Below, in pieces: positions 1-6,344 of a stretch of DNA of 10,621 nt. The notes under the pieces were generated by a model. The model saw only the letters and a program-made list of their open reading frames with translations, did no database searches and was not told the origin of the DNA. Source of the DNA: Chloroflexota bacterium (GTDB lineage Bacteria > Chloroflexota > Anaerolineae > Anaerolineales > UBA11579); assembly GCA_003250455.1 (NCBI GenBank), contig QKGK01000146.1, positions 1-10,621 of the forward strand, read 5' to 3'. Each line of letters opens with the position of its first letter. Position 1 is the first letter of the stretch. Position numbers and translations under genes: made by a program.

Positions 1-171
1 GGCGGTCCGCGAGACCCTTGCAAGTTTCCACATTATAACAGGCTGTGAGCCTTCCATTACACTTAGTTTAGAACGGTTGTTTGACACGTTTGTTCCCATT
101 TTTTGATCTTTTTTCACCCCACTCAGCCAAATTTCCTATAACTTAAGTCTGGATTCCCTTCCGCGACAGCG

Positions 172-177
172 TATAAT
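172..177 (+). promoter_or_regulatory. -10 element (TATAAT) of the HD/phosphatase/acetyltransferase operon
   Basis: A perfect TATAAT lies 30 bp upstream of the start codon at 208, which would place transcription start near 184 and give a short leader. No good -35 box is present at 16-18 bp; the best nearby match is poor. The TTGACA at 81-86 is too far away to pair with it. The assignment rests on the -10 and its position only. Confidence 0.45.
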
Positions 178-207
178 AGGGGAAGCAACACAGTCCCGGA
201 GGACATC

Positions 208-1062
208 ATGCTCAACCCAACCCAGATCATTATCGACCATTTTGTCGAACATCTGCAAAACGCCTACCGGCGCACCTACAGCGACCTCGAGCCGGAGGTC
301 AGTAACATTGTCGGGTGGACAGGACGCCTGGCATTGGAGATCATTGCCAATACCAATGCCCTCTACCACAATATGGAACACACCGTAATGGTCACCCTTG
401 CCGGGCAGGCGATCATCGAAGGCAAGCACCTCACCGAAGGCGGCATCACTCCGCAGGACTGGATGCACTATATGATTGCCCTGATGTGCCACGACATCGG
501 ATATGTGCGCGGCATCCTGCGGGAGGATAACGGCTTCAGCTTCTCCACCGGCACAGGGGAGATCGTCACGTTCCCCAACGGGGGCACCGACATCTCCATG
601 ACCCCCTACCATTTAGACCGGGGTAAACAGTTCGTGCGCGAGCGTTTGGGCGAAAACGCCATGGAGATCACCAAACAGCTGGTCGATGCAGAGAAGATCG
701 CCAGCTACATCGAACTGACGCGCTTCCCGCCTCCGACCGATGAACAGTATGCCGACACAAGCGGTCTCGCCGGGCTGACCAGGGCCGCCGACTTCATCGG
801 GCAGTTGGGAGACCCCAACTACCTGCGCAAGACCCCGGCCCTGTTCTACGAATTTGAAGAAACCAATTCCAACGAGCAGTTAGGGTATTCCGCCCCTGCC
901 GACCTGCAGCGTGGCTATGCCCGTTTCTTTTGGGACGTGGTCAGCCCCTATATTCAGGACGCCCTCCACTACCTGGAAATGACCCAGGAAGGCAAACAGT
1001 GGATCGCCAACCTGTATGCCCATGTTTTTACCGCCGAACACTCAGACCCCATGGACCAATAA
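208..1062 (+). CDS. HD-domain metal-dependent phosphohydrolase (cyclic-nucleotide phosphodiesterase-like)
   Basis: This 284-residue soluble protein has the HD-superfamily metal site. Residues 53-58 read YHNMEH, like the YHNxxH signature of class I cyclic nucleotide phosphodiesterases. HD follows at 95-96 in MCHDIGY, and a late Asp in RAADFIGQL (D195) can serve as the last metal ligand. Such proteins hydrolyse phosphoester bonds in nucleotides or cyclic nucleotides using two metals; the substrate here cannot be read from the sequence. Residues 100-150 form an insert with a second His-containing segment (PYHLDRG). The start is fixed by GGAGGA at 198-203, four bases ahead of ATG. It is first in a unit with a phosphatase (3 bp downstream) and an acetyltransferase. 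It may belong to a family annotated in cyanobacteria only as an HD-domain metalloprotein. The superfamily is secure; the activity is inferred. Confidence 0.85.
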   Translation: MLNPTQIIIDHFVEHLQNAYRRTYSDLEPEVSNIVGWTGRLALEIIANTNALYHNMEHTVMVTLAGQAIIEGKHLTEGGITPQDWMHYMIALMCHDIGYVRGILREDNGFSFSTGTGEIVTFPNGGTDISMTPYHLDRGKQFVRERLGENAMEITKQLVDAEKIASYIELTRFPPPTDEQYADTSGLAGLTRAADFIGQLGDPNYLRKTPALFYEFEETNSNEQLGYSAPADLQRGYARFFWDVVSPYIQDALHYLEMTQEGKQWIANLYAHVFTAEHSDPMDQ

Positions 1063-1065
1063 CCT

Positions 1066-1572
1066 ATGAGCTACCCAACGCCACTGCCCAACCTGATCCA
1101 CATCCCCTTCAATCTACCCGGAAAAATCTACCGCAGTCCAATGCCCTTTGGCGCGTACGACCTGGGGGGCACCACCCTGGCAGAGTATTGCCAGGAAGGG
1201 ATCGACACTGTGGTGATCCTCACGGAACCGTGGGAAGACCAGCGTTACGCCAACCGGGATCTCGCACAGGTTTATGCCGAAAGCGGTATGAATGTCATCC
1301 GCTTCCCCATTGATGACTTCAACACCCCGCAAAATCTGGCTGACTTCAAAAACCTGCTGGACGAGATCATCCGGCGGGCAAACGAGGGAGAAAACCTCGC
1401 CATCCACTGTTACGCCGGGCGCGGCCGCACCGGCACCGTCATCGCGCTGCTGGCCCGGAAGATCCTCAATACCGGTGGAGATGCTGCCCTTAAATGGGTG
1501 CGGGAGTACTTCCCGGCTGCTGAGACATCCTCGCAGGAAAATCTGATCAGGAGCCTGTCATTCGATGAATAA
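1066..1572 (+). CDS. Cysteine-based protein phosphatase, dual-specificity/tyrosine type
   Basis: This 168-residue cytoplasmic protein carries the PTP/DSP phosphate-binding loop HCYAGRGRTG at 114-123. Cys115 is the predicted nucleophile and Arg121 the phosphate-binding residue (CX5R). An upstream FPIDDF segment (D83/D84) is in the right place for the general-acid Asp. Length and layout fit a compact dual-specificity phosphatase, which removes phosphate from Tyr or Ser/Thr residues, although some relatives act on RNA, lipid or nucleotide phosphates. There is no clear Shine-Dalgarno before ATG. The start lies 3 bp after the stop of the HD gene, so translation is probably coupled. The 3' end overlaps the next gene by 8 bp. 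No cognate kinase is visible in the window. The fold is confident; the substrate is unknown. Confidence 0.87.
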   Translation: MSYPTPLPNLIHIPFNLPGKIYRSPMPFGAYDLGGTTLAEYCQEGIDTVVILTEPWEDQRYANRDLAQVYAESGMNVIRFPIDDFNTPQNLADFKNLLDEIIRRANEGENLAIHCYAGRGRTGTVIALLARKILNTGGDAALKWVREYFPAAETSSQENLIRSLSFDE

Positions 1573-2146
1573 CCCTACTGTTCTGGCAAAATCCGACCAC
1601 ATCCTGCTGCGGGATACACTCCCCTCAGATGTAGAGCCTTACCTGCGCTGGCAAACCAGCGGTGAATGGCGATATTTTGATGCTCCCTGGGAGGGGGTGA
1701 TCGAAACACTCGGCCCCGCCCAGAAGGAACTGTTCCGCCAGCGCTTCCAGGAAGCGCGGCAAAAGCCTCTTCCTTTCCCGCGGCAAAACGTCACCATTGC
1801 CCTCTCAGACGACACCCCAATCGGCTGGGTCACCCGGTACAGCACCCAGCGATTTCCCCACGTCTGGTATATTGGCATCGATATCTGCGAAGACGACTAC
1901 CTCAACAAAGGACTGGGCACCGAGGCCCTGCGGCTTTGGACAGAGTACCTGTTTAGCGAATCAGATGTGCACAAAATGGAAATTCACACCTGGGATATCA
2001 ATCCGCGCATGGCGCGCGTGGCCCAAAAACTTGGTTTCACCGACGAAGGCGTCGAACGGGAGCTGATCCAATGGCAGGGGGAGTGGGTCAACCGGCTGCG
2101 TTTTGGCATGCTGCGCCAGGAATGGGAAAAGTTAGCCAATTCCTGA
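1565..2146 (+). CDS. GNAT-family N-acetyltransferase, RimJ/RimL-like
   Basis: The 193-residue protein starts with the ILLRDTLPSDVEPYLRW pattern usual for Acetyltransf_3/RimJ-RimL-like enzymes. It contains GNAT motif A around 103-125, with the acetyl-CoA pyrophosphate-binding turn NKGLGTEA, and motif B as NPRMARVAQKLGF. The family transfers acetyl from acetyl-CoA to N-terminal or side-chain amines of proteins, or to small molecules including some antibiotics; the substrate here is unknown. AGGAG at 1549-1553 lies 11 bases before ATG, and the start overlaps the phosphatase stop by 8 bp, so the two genes are translationally coupled. It appears to be the last gene of the three-gene unit, although no convincing terminator follows it. 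Confidence 0.88.
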   Translation: MNNPTVLAKSDHILLRDTLPSDVEPYLRWQTSGEWRYFDAPWEGVIETLGPAQKELFRQRFQEARQKPLPFPRQNVTIALSDDTPIGWVTRYSTQRFPHVWYIGIDICEDDYLNKGLGTEALRLWTEYLFSESDVHKMEIHTWDINPRMARVAQKLGFTDEGVERELIQWQGEWVNRLRFGMLRQEWEKLANS

Positions 2147-2244
2147 TCCGGGCAGCTTTTACTGGGGGAACTGAGGCCACAATTTAGATTTAATTCCACT
2201 GAAAAACTCTTCTCTGAATGCTCGTGTTTTCTGGGTTTTCCCTA

Positions 2245-2273
2245 TTGACATCTTAGCACAATTGTTCTATAAT
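2245..2273 (+). promoter_or_regulatory. Perfect-consensus sigma-70 promoter
   Basis: TTGACA at 2245-2250 and TATAAT at 2268-2273 are separated by exactly 17 bp, the ideal vegetative promoter. Transcription start is expected near 2280, giving a ~60-nt leader to the membrane-protein gene. A promoter this strong normally needs repression, and two operator-like palindromes overlap it and its start site. Confidence 0.85.
2255..2268 (+). promoter_or_regulatory. Operator-like box 1 (imperfect GAAC-N4-GTTC)
   Basis: AGCACAATTGTTCT matches the AGAAC-N4-GTTCT palindrome with one mismatch in the left half. It fills most of the promoter spacer and touches the first base of the -10 box, so a bound repressor would block RNA polymerase. 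Its centre is 26 bp from that of the second box. Confidence 0.5.
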
Positions 2274-2280
2274 CCAAATA

Positions 2281-2294
2281 AGAACACCTGTTCT
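2281..2294 (+). promoter_or_regulatory. Operator-like box 2 (LexA/DinR-type palindrome)
   Basis: AGAACACCTGTTCT is a perfect 6+2+6 inverted repeat containing GAAC-N4-GTTC. That core is the LexA (DinR) site of Gram-positive bacteria and has been reported for the Chloroflexota member Dehalococcoides. It begins at about +1/+2 of the predicted transcript. A further half-site, TGTTCT, follows at 2298-2303. A different repressor with a similar half-site cannot be excluded. Confidence 0.6.
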
Positions 2295-2326
2295 ATTTGT
2301 TCTAAGATGATCTGACAATGGACGTT

Positions 2327-2333
2327 AGGAGGT
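2327..2333 (+). promoter_or_regulatory. Ribosome-binding site deciding the membrane-protein start
   Basis: AGGAGGT lies 5 bases before the ATG at 2339. The in-frame ATG at 2318 has no such site and would place this sequence inside the coding region, so 2339 is preferred. Confidence 0.85.
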
Positions 2334-2338
2334 CCCAG

Positions 2339-3109
2339 ATGGCTAGTAACGCAAACATATTCAAACTATTCAAGACCAAACGTATCAGCCGGGGGCTGGT
2401 TTGGGGAGCCCTCATCCTCACCGCCCTGATCGCCTTCGAAATCTTCAATTACAGCACTACAGATTTCGCCATGAGCGATCTATTGGGCGACCTTCAATTC
2501 ATGGGCATCCGCTGGTCCACCATCCTGGCAATTGCATTTTGCGGGATCGACTTCGCCGGGATTGCCCGTCTGTTCACCCCTGAGCAAGGTGCGGACGAAC
2601 CCAACGAAGTCTGGTATCTGTTCGGTGCGTGGCTGCTGGCCGCAACCATGAACGCCTCCCTCACCTGGTGGGGTGTTTCAATTGCCATCCTGAACCACAA
2701 CACCCTGGGCAATGCCGTCATTCCACGGGATTCACTGCTCAAGATCGTTCCCATTTTTGTGGCGATCATAGTCTGGCTGATCCGGGTACTGATCATTGGC
2801 ACCTTCAGTGTTGCCGGGGAACGTATCTTCTCCCAGGATGACTCCCCATATGCGAAAAAAGGCTTACAATTTGGCAGCAGTGCGTCCAGCAAATCGACGC
2901 CAACCCAGACACCCCATCGGCGTCCCAGCTACACCCGCACCAGCACACCAACACCGCGACCTTCCACGCAAACCTCGTTCCGGCCGGCCAACAGCAGCCA
3001 CTCAACCAATAACAGCCGCCCGGAGCCCACATACCACCCCATCACGATGCAGGCTAAATCCAACCGCACCAACAGCGGCCGTGACTACCGCCAGGACCAG
3101 ATGGGATAA
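2339..3109 (+). CDS. Unrecognised four-helix membrane protein with Ser/Thr/Pro/Asn-rich tail
   Basis: I do not recognise a named family. The 256-residue protein has a short basic N terminus (FKLFKTKRISRG), then four hydrophobic segments at about 20-38, 59-79, 92-118 and 134-156. Residues 170-256 are a polar, low-complexity tail rich in Ser, Thr, Pro, Asn and Arg that is probably disordered. The N-terminal positive charges and the even number of helices suggest that both ends face the cytoplasm. The start at 2339 is fixed by AGGAGGT; an in-frame ATG at 2318 is less likely. The gene lies directly behind a consensus promoter with two LexA-like operators and 62 bp before a membrane-anchored lytic transglycosylase. 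The pair may therefore act together at the envelope in a DNA-damage- or repressor-controlled programme. The operon link is likely; the function is unknown. Confidence 0.8.
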   Translation: MASNANIFKLFKTKRISRGLVWGALILTALIAFEIFNYSTTDFAMSDLLGDLQFMGIRWSTILAIAFCGIDFAGIARLFTPEQGADEPNEVWYLFGAWLLAATMNASLTWWGVSIAILNHNTLGNAVIPRDSLLKIVPIFVAIIVWLIRVLIIGTFSVAGERIFSQDDSPYAKKGLQFGSSASSKSTPTQTPHRRPSYTRTSTPTPRPSTQTSFRPANSSHSTNNSRPEPTYHPITMQAKSNRTNSGRDYRQDQMG

Positions 3110-3159
3110 AATACTCATAAAAAGGATTCACCAAAGGCATGAGCAGTTCATCTTACGAC

Positions 3160-3166
3160 GAGAGGA
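3160..3166 (+). promoter_or_regulatory. Ribosome-binding site deciding the transglycosylase start
   Basis: GAGAGGA is 5 bases before the ATG at 3172. The upstream in-frame ATG at 3139 has only a badly spaced AAAGG near it. The site lies outside the hairpin that begins at 3178. Confidence 0.65.
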
Positions 3167-3171
3167 ACCGC

Positions 3172-3873
3172 ATGGATACAACCTCCACGCAGCCCGGTGG
3201 AGGTTGTTTTTCTGCCATCCTCTCCCCCCTCATCTTCATATTTGGGATCATGGCGTTCTTCCGCCTGGCAACCGGCGAGACCACCCGTCCGTGGGACCTG
3301 ATCGTAGATTTCAAACCAATGGAAAGCGTCACCATCACCATGGGCAGCAGCAAAGACGAAGAACAGGTCCAGGCATCGCAGGGGATCGCTCCTTTCTTTT
3401 CCCCTTCGGTTTTATATTGGCAAACGGATATCCTCCGCTGGGCAAATGAATGGAAATTAGACCCCAATCTGGTCGCTACGGTCATGCAGATCGAATCCTG
3501 TGGAGATCCACGAGCGCTATCGCAGGCAGGTGCAATGGGTCTGTTCCAGGTGATGCCTTACCATTTTATTGCTACAGAAGCCCCCTATAATCCGGATACC
3601 AACGCCCTGCGCGGGATGGCTTACCTTGAAAAAGCGCTGAACACTTACCAAAGTGAACGGCTGGCCTTTGCCGCCTATAATGGCGGGATCGGGACTGCTG
3701 CCAAAGCCGAGTCCTTTTGGCCGGCCGAGACCGTCCGCTATACCTATTGGGGAACAGGCATCTACCAGGATGCCCTAAGCGGGAAGCAATCCAGCCCTCG
3801 TTTGGAGGAATGGCTGAATGCAGGGGGAGCCAGTCTGTGCCGTCAGGCAGCCGAACGACTCGGTATCGATTAA
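3172..3873 (+). CDS. Membrane-anchored lytic transglycosylase (SLT domain)
   Basis: This 233-residue protein has an N-terminal hydrophobic anchor at about 13-32, which would place the enzyme outside the cytoplasmic membrane. An SLT/lysozyme-like domain follows from about 85 to 215. The family's catalytic Glu is in MQIESCGDP (E108). GAMGLFQVMP (120-129) and AFAAYNGG (168-172 for AYNGG) are the other signature motifs. Lytic transglycosylases cleave the MurNAc-GlcNAc bond of peptidoglycan to make 1,6-anhydro ends; small anchored versions often open the wall for secretion or conjugation machines or for division. ATG 3172 is chosen over in-frame ATG 3139 (244 aa) because of GAGAGGA at 3160-3166. 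It follows the four-helix membrane protein by 62 bp and probably shares its promoter. A terminator-like hairpin spans codons 3 to 12, which is odd. It converges on the histidine-kinase gene. Confidence 0.88.
   Translation: MDTTSTQPGGGCFSAILSPLIFIFGIMAFFRLATGETTRPWDLIVDFKPMESVTITMGSSKDEEQVQASQGIAPFFSPSVLYWQTDILRWANEWKLDPNLVATVMQIESCGDPRALSQAGAMGLFQVMPYHFIATEAPYNPDTNALRGMAYLEKALNTYQSERLAFAAYNGGIGTAAKAESFWPAETVRYTYWGTGIYQDALSGKQSSPRLEEWLNAGGASLCRQAAERLGID
3178..3211 (+). terminator. Terminator-like hairpin inside the transglycosylase 5' end
   Basis: ACAACCTCCAC at 3178-3188 and GTGGAGGTTGT at 3197-3207 pair perfectly over 11 bp around an 8-nt loop. TTTTT follows at 3207-3211 (its first T is in the stem). 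This is intrinsic-terminator geometry, yet it starts only 3 bases after the ATG codon. It may act as an attenuator opened by translating ribosomes, or limit expression of the second gene. The structure is certain; its activity is not shown. Confidence 0.55.
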
Positions 3874-3911
3874 TCCGGGACTACTGATTTATTTTTCCCC
3901 AACGGTGTGGT

Positions 3912-5297
3912 TCAAACTACCGGCGGTATCAAAGGCATGCACATACGGAAGGTTGCGCCATGTCCGTATTCAGACTCAACCTCTATCCTGCCATTATGCC
4001 GCTGCATGATCCAATATGCGATTGAAAGGCCCAATCCAAACCCTTTTTGGTCATAATCGATGAACCGTGTACGGGATTTTTCTGCCCGGTAAAATCGCTC
4101 AAAGATGTAGGCCAGGTCATCCGGATGGATCCCTATTCCATCATCCTTGACTGAGATGCAGACCTCACCATTCTCTTTGATCATTTCCAGATAAATATTG
4201 CCATCCGGGCGGGTATATTTGATCGCATTGCTCACCAGGTTAAGCAGAACCTGCTTTAATCGGTCCCGGTCTCCCATCACCTGAACCTGATCAATATTCA
4301 CCATGTGAACATGCTTGTTTTCCCCTGCCAGGATGCGCGCCTGCTGATAGATTTCCAAAAAGACCGTATCCAATTCCACGGGAGTGGAATCCAATTCCAA
4401 ACGCCCTGACTCTGCCTGGGCCATCAGCAGCAGGTCTTCTACCATGCGGGTAAGGCGGGCAATTTCCTTGCTCATGCTTTCCAGTGCCTGGGAATCAAAC
4501 GACTTCATCCGGCGCATCAGCCCGGCATTCCCCTGGAGCACAGTAAGCGGTGTGCGCAGTTCATGGCTGACATCTGCCAGAAATCGACGCTGGGTATTAA
4601 AGAGATGCTCAAGGCGCTCCATGGTCTCATTAAAAGCGAAGATCAGGTCGCCAACCTCATTTGGTGGCCGGCGGTTAACCGGGATACGTAGGGAAAGGTC
4701 GTCGGAATGGGTGATCTCAGTGGCAATCTGGGTGACAGTTGCCAGCGGCATCAGGGCTGAATGAGTAGTGTAATAGCCAAATGATGCCGACAATGTCGTG
4801 ATCACCAGGCCGATCAGAACCAGCGAACGCAGCAAATCGGCGCGCAGCTGGTCCACTTCTTTCAGGCTCGCCCCTGTTTGCAACACGCCGGTGATATTTT
4901 CCCCCACCATTACAGGCACCGAAAGCGCCATGTAATGCAGGTCTTCCAGGGAGATTTCATTGTAATAGCTTTGGCGGGAATCCCGGGCAATTTCAAACCC
5001 GTCGGGGTCAATGATCCGGCCGGTAAGCTGCTCTACCGTGGACTCGGTAGTGACCAGTAATTCTCCATTATTGTCAATGATCTGGATCAGGATACTTGAA
5101 TCGTAGGTGATCAAAATATCACGGATATCCCGGTTAGTCAGCACCTTGTTGGCATCCTTGACAGCTGATTCCAGGCGGACATCGATCTGGGACATCAGGA
5201 TATCAGTAGAGCGGGCATACACCGCCCACCCAAAGGCAACTACCACCAATCCGACAAGGGCGGTGTAAAATGTCGCCAATCGTATCTGGAGGGACAT
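3912..5297 (-). CDS. Sensor histidine kinase of an OmpR-type two-component system
   Basis: This 461-residue inner-membrane kinase has, in order: TM1 at about 8-28; an extracytoplasmic sensor region at about 29-154; TM2 at about 155-177; a HAMP linker at about 178-232; a HisKA dimerisation helix with the H-box FLADVSHELRTP (phospho-acceptor H245); and a HATPase_c domain. The ATPase domain shows the N-box LLNLVSNAIKYT (N357), G1 DDGIGI (385-390), F-box FERFYRAE and G2 GFGLGLS. It autophosphorylates on His and passes the phosphate to the regulator encoded just upstream. The gap to the regulator's stop is 17 bp, and AGGA (plus-strand 5303-5306) precedes the ATG, so the two form one operon. The domain layout is like MprB, CpxA and BaeS, but the sensor region gives no clue to the signal. 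All catalytic boxes are intact. Confidence 0.95.
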   Translation of the reverse strand: MSLQIRLATFYTALVGLVVVAFGWAVYARSTDILMSQIDVRLESAVKDANKVLTNRDIRDILITYDSSILIQIIDNNGELLVTTESTVEQLTGRIIDPDGFEIARDSRQSYYNEISLEDLHYMALSVPVMVGENITGVLQTGASLKEVDQLRADLLRSLVLIGLVITTLSASFGYYTTHSALMPLATVTQIATEITHSDDLSLRIPVNRRPPNEVGDLIFAFNETMERLEHLFNTQRRFLADVSHELRTPLTVLQGNAGLMRRMKSFDSQALESMSKEIARLTRMVEDLLLMAQAESGRLELDSTPVELDTVFLEIYQQARILAGENKHVHMVNIDQVQVMGDRDRLKQVLLNLVSNAIKYTRPDGNIYLEMIKENGEVCISVKDDGIGIHPDDLAYIFERFYRAEKSRTRFIDYDQKGFGLGLSIAYWIMQRHNGRIEVESEYGHGATFRMCMPLIPPVV

Positions 5298-5314
5298 TCC
5301 GGTCCTACTAATCC

Positions 5315-5992
5315 TTAGCCATTTTCCCGAAGGACATAGCCCATACCACGCATGGTATAGATCAACCGAGGTTCATCCTCAGATTCCAGTTTTTGGCGCA
5401 GATAGCGGATATACACCTCGATGATGTTGCTGTCTCCCCCAAAATCGTAGCCCCACACTTCTTCGTAGATCATTTCACGCGTCAGCACCTGCCGCGGGTG
5501 GCGCATGAAGAATTCCAGTAATTCGTATTCTTTCCCGGTGAGTTGGATCACCCGGTCTCCGCGGCGGGCCTGGCGGGCGCCGGTATCCAGCACCAGATCG
5601 TTGAATTCGTAGATTTCCGGGCGATTGGGACGGGTACGGCGCAGCAGGGCGCGGATGCGAGCCAAAAGCTCATCCAGGTTGAACGGCTTGACCATGTAAT
5701 CATCTGCACCGGCGTCCAACCCCTGCACCCGGTCTGAGACCGTGTCTTTCGCCGTCAGCATCAGGATCGGCAGCCGTCCCCGCTGGCGCAGCCGGCGGCA
5801 GACCTCCAGGCCGTCCATTCCTGGCAGCATCCAATCCAACACCACCAGATCGGGAGGATTATCCCAAGCCAACAATAAACCTGTCTGCCCATCCAGGGCT
5901 ACATCTACCTGGTAGCCATCATAAGAAAGGCCACGCCGTAGAAAGGTGAGAATGGCTTCATCGTCCTCAATGATCAGAATTCGTGCCGTCAT
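5315..5992 (-). CDS. OmpR/PhoB-family DNA-binding response regulator
   Basis: The 225-residue protein has an N-terminal receiver domain with acidic pair D10-D11, phospho-acceptor D53 in VVLDWMLPG, switch Thr T80 and Lys K102 in VKPF. It has a C-terminal winged-helix Trans_reg_C domain at about 128-222, with the LTGKEYELLEFF and RGMGYVL segments typical of OmpR/PhoB/MprA regulators. It binds DNA and controls transcription when phosphorylated by the kinase encoded 17 bp downstream. The start at 5992 is chosen because AAGGA lies 7 bases upstream; the reading frame stays open back to 6073 but that extension is atypical for the family. Target genes cannot be deduced. It is transcribed in the same direction as rplL but is separated from it by a strong terminator, so it should have its own promoter. 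Confidence 0.95.
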   Translation of the reverse strand: MTARILIIEDDEAILTFLRRGLSYDGYQVDVALDGQTGLLLAWDNPPDLVVLDWMLPGMDGLEVCRRLRQRGRLPILMLTAKDTVSDRVQGLDAGADDYMVKPFNLDELLARIRALLRRTRPNRPEIYEFNDLVLDTGARQARRGDRVIQLTGKEYELLEFFMRHPRQVLTREMIYEEVWGYDFGGDSNIIEVYIRYLRQKLESEDEPRLIYTMRGMGYVLRENG

Positions 5993-6076
5993 TTCCTCTT
6001 CCTTTATCACAATAGATCTATGGAATCCGACCCCTGACCGGTTCAGTCTCCGGAAACAGGTTCTCTTTATCAATAT

Positions 6077-6106
6077 ACCATAAGATTAATAAATCGGAAT
6101 TGTAAA
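6077..6106 (-). promoter_or_regulatory. Possible promoter of the two-component operon
   Basis: On the minus strand TTTACA (plus 6101-6106, one mismatch from TTGACA) lies 18 bp from TATGGT (plus 6077-6082, four of six). A better -10, TATATT (plus 6072-6077), lacks a well-spaced -35. Either would give a leader of about 65-80 nt. This is a weak prediction supported mainly by the A+T-rich context upstream of the regulator gene. Confidence 0.35.
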
Positions 6107-6290
6107 ATCCCCCTCACCCGCACATCTTCGCTTCCAGTTTCCCGCCTGCGCTGGAATGACCTTACCTTTTGGTTTTAGGTGACCTTCGCCTACGGGTCTG
6201 GCGGTAATCCACCCTTCCCCTTTCTGCCAGAAATTGGCTTCCACAGACCATGCCTGTGGTTTCCTGATTCGTACAACCTACAAAAGGGAT
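6107..6290. other. Intergenic spacer without a recognisable gene
   Basis: No coding sequence can be supported between the response-regulator promoter region and the rplL terminator. The stretch holds two short inverted repeats: TTCCAG/CTGGAA at 6132-6137 and 6151-6156, and CCACAG/CTGTGG at 6241-6246 and 6254-6259. The piece around 6131-6161 reads on the minus strand like the GTCATTCC...GGCGGGAA fragments common in dispersed bacterial intergenic repeats. Only one copy is in this window, so repeat status is unproven. Confidence 0.4.
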
Positions 6291-6326
6291 AAAAAAAACG
6301 GTTTGGATATACCAAACCGTTTTTTT
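6291..6326 (-). terminator. Intrinsic terminator of the rplJL end of the ribosomal operon
   Basis: CGGTTTGG (6299-6306) and CCAAACCG (6312-6319) form an 8-bp stem around a 5-nt loop. It is flanked by eight A on one side and seven T on the other, so it works as a terminator in both directions. It lies 18 bp after the rplL stop and separates the operon from the response-regulator gene. Confidence 0.92.
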
Positions 6327-6344
6327 ACTTAGGTTGAAACGGGC

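Noticed and set aside
81..86. TTGACA as the -35 of a promoter for the HD gene
   Set aside because: Nothing like a -10 lies 16-18 bp downstream (104-109 reads TGATCT), and the good TATAAT at 172-177 is far too distant.
3139..3171. ATG 3139 as the transglycosylase start (11 extra residues)
   Set aside because: It has no well-spaced ribosome-binding site, whereas GAGAGGA precedes ATG 3172; it remains possible but is less likely.
2796..3449. Long plus-strand frame bridging the membrane protein and the transglycosylase
   Set aside because: It is a +1 shadow rich in Pro, Arg and His. It overlaps two genes with clear motifs and ribosome-binding sites and has no family features.
3874..3911. Terminator between the convergent transglycosylase and kinase genes
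   Set aside because: The 38-bp gap has a short T-run but no stem strong enough to call.
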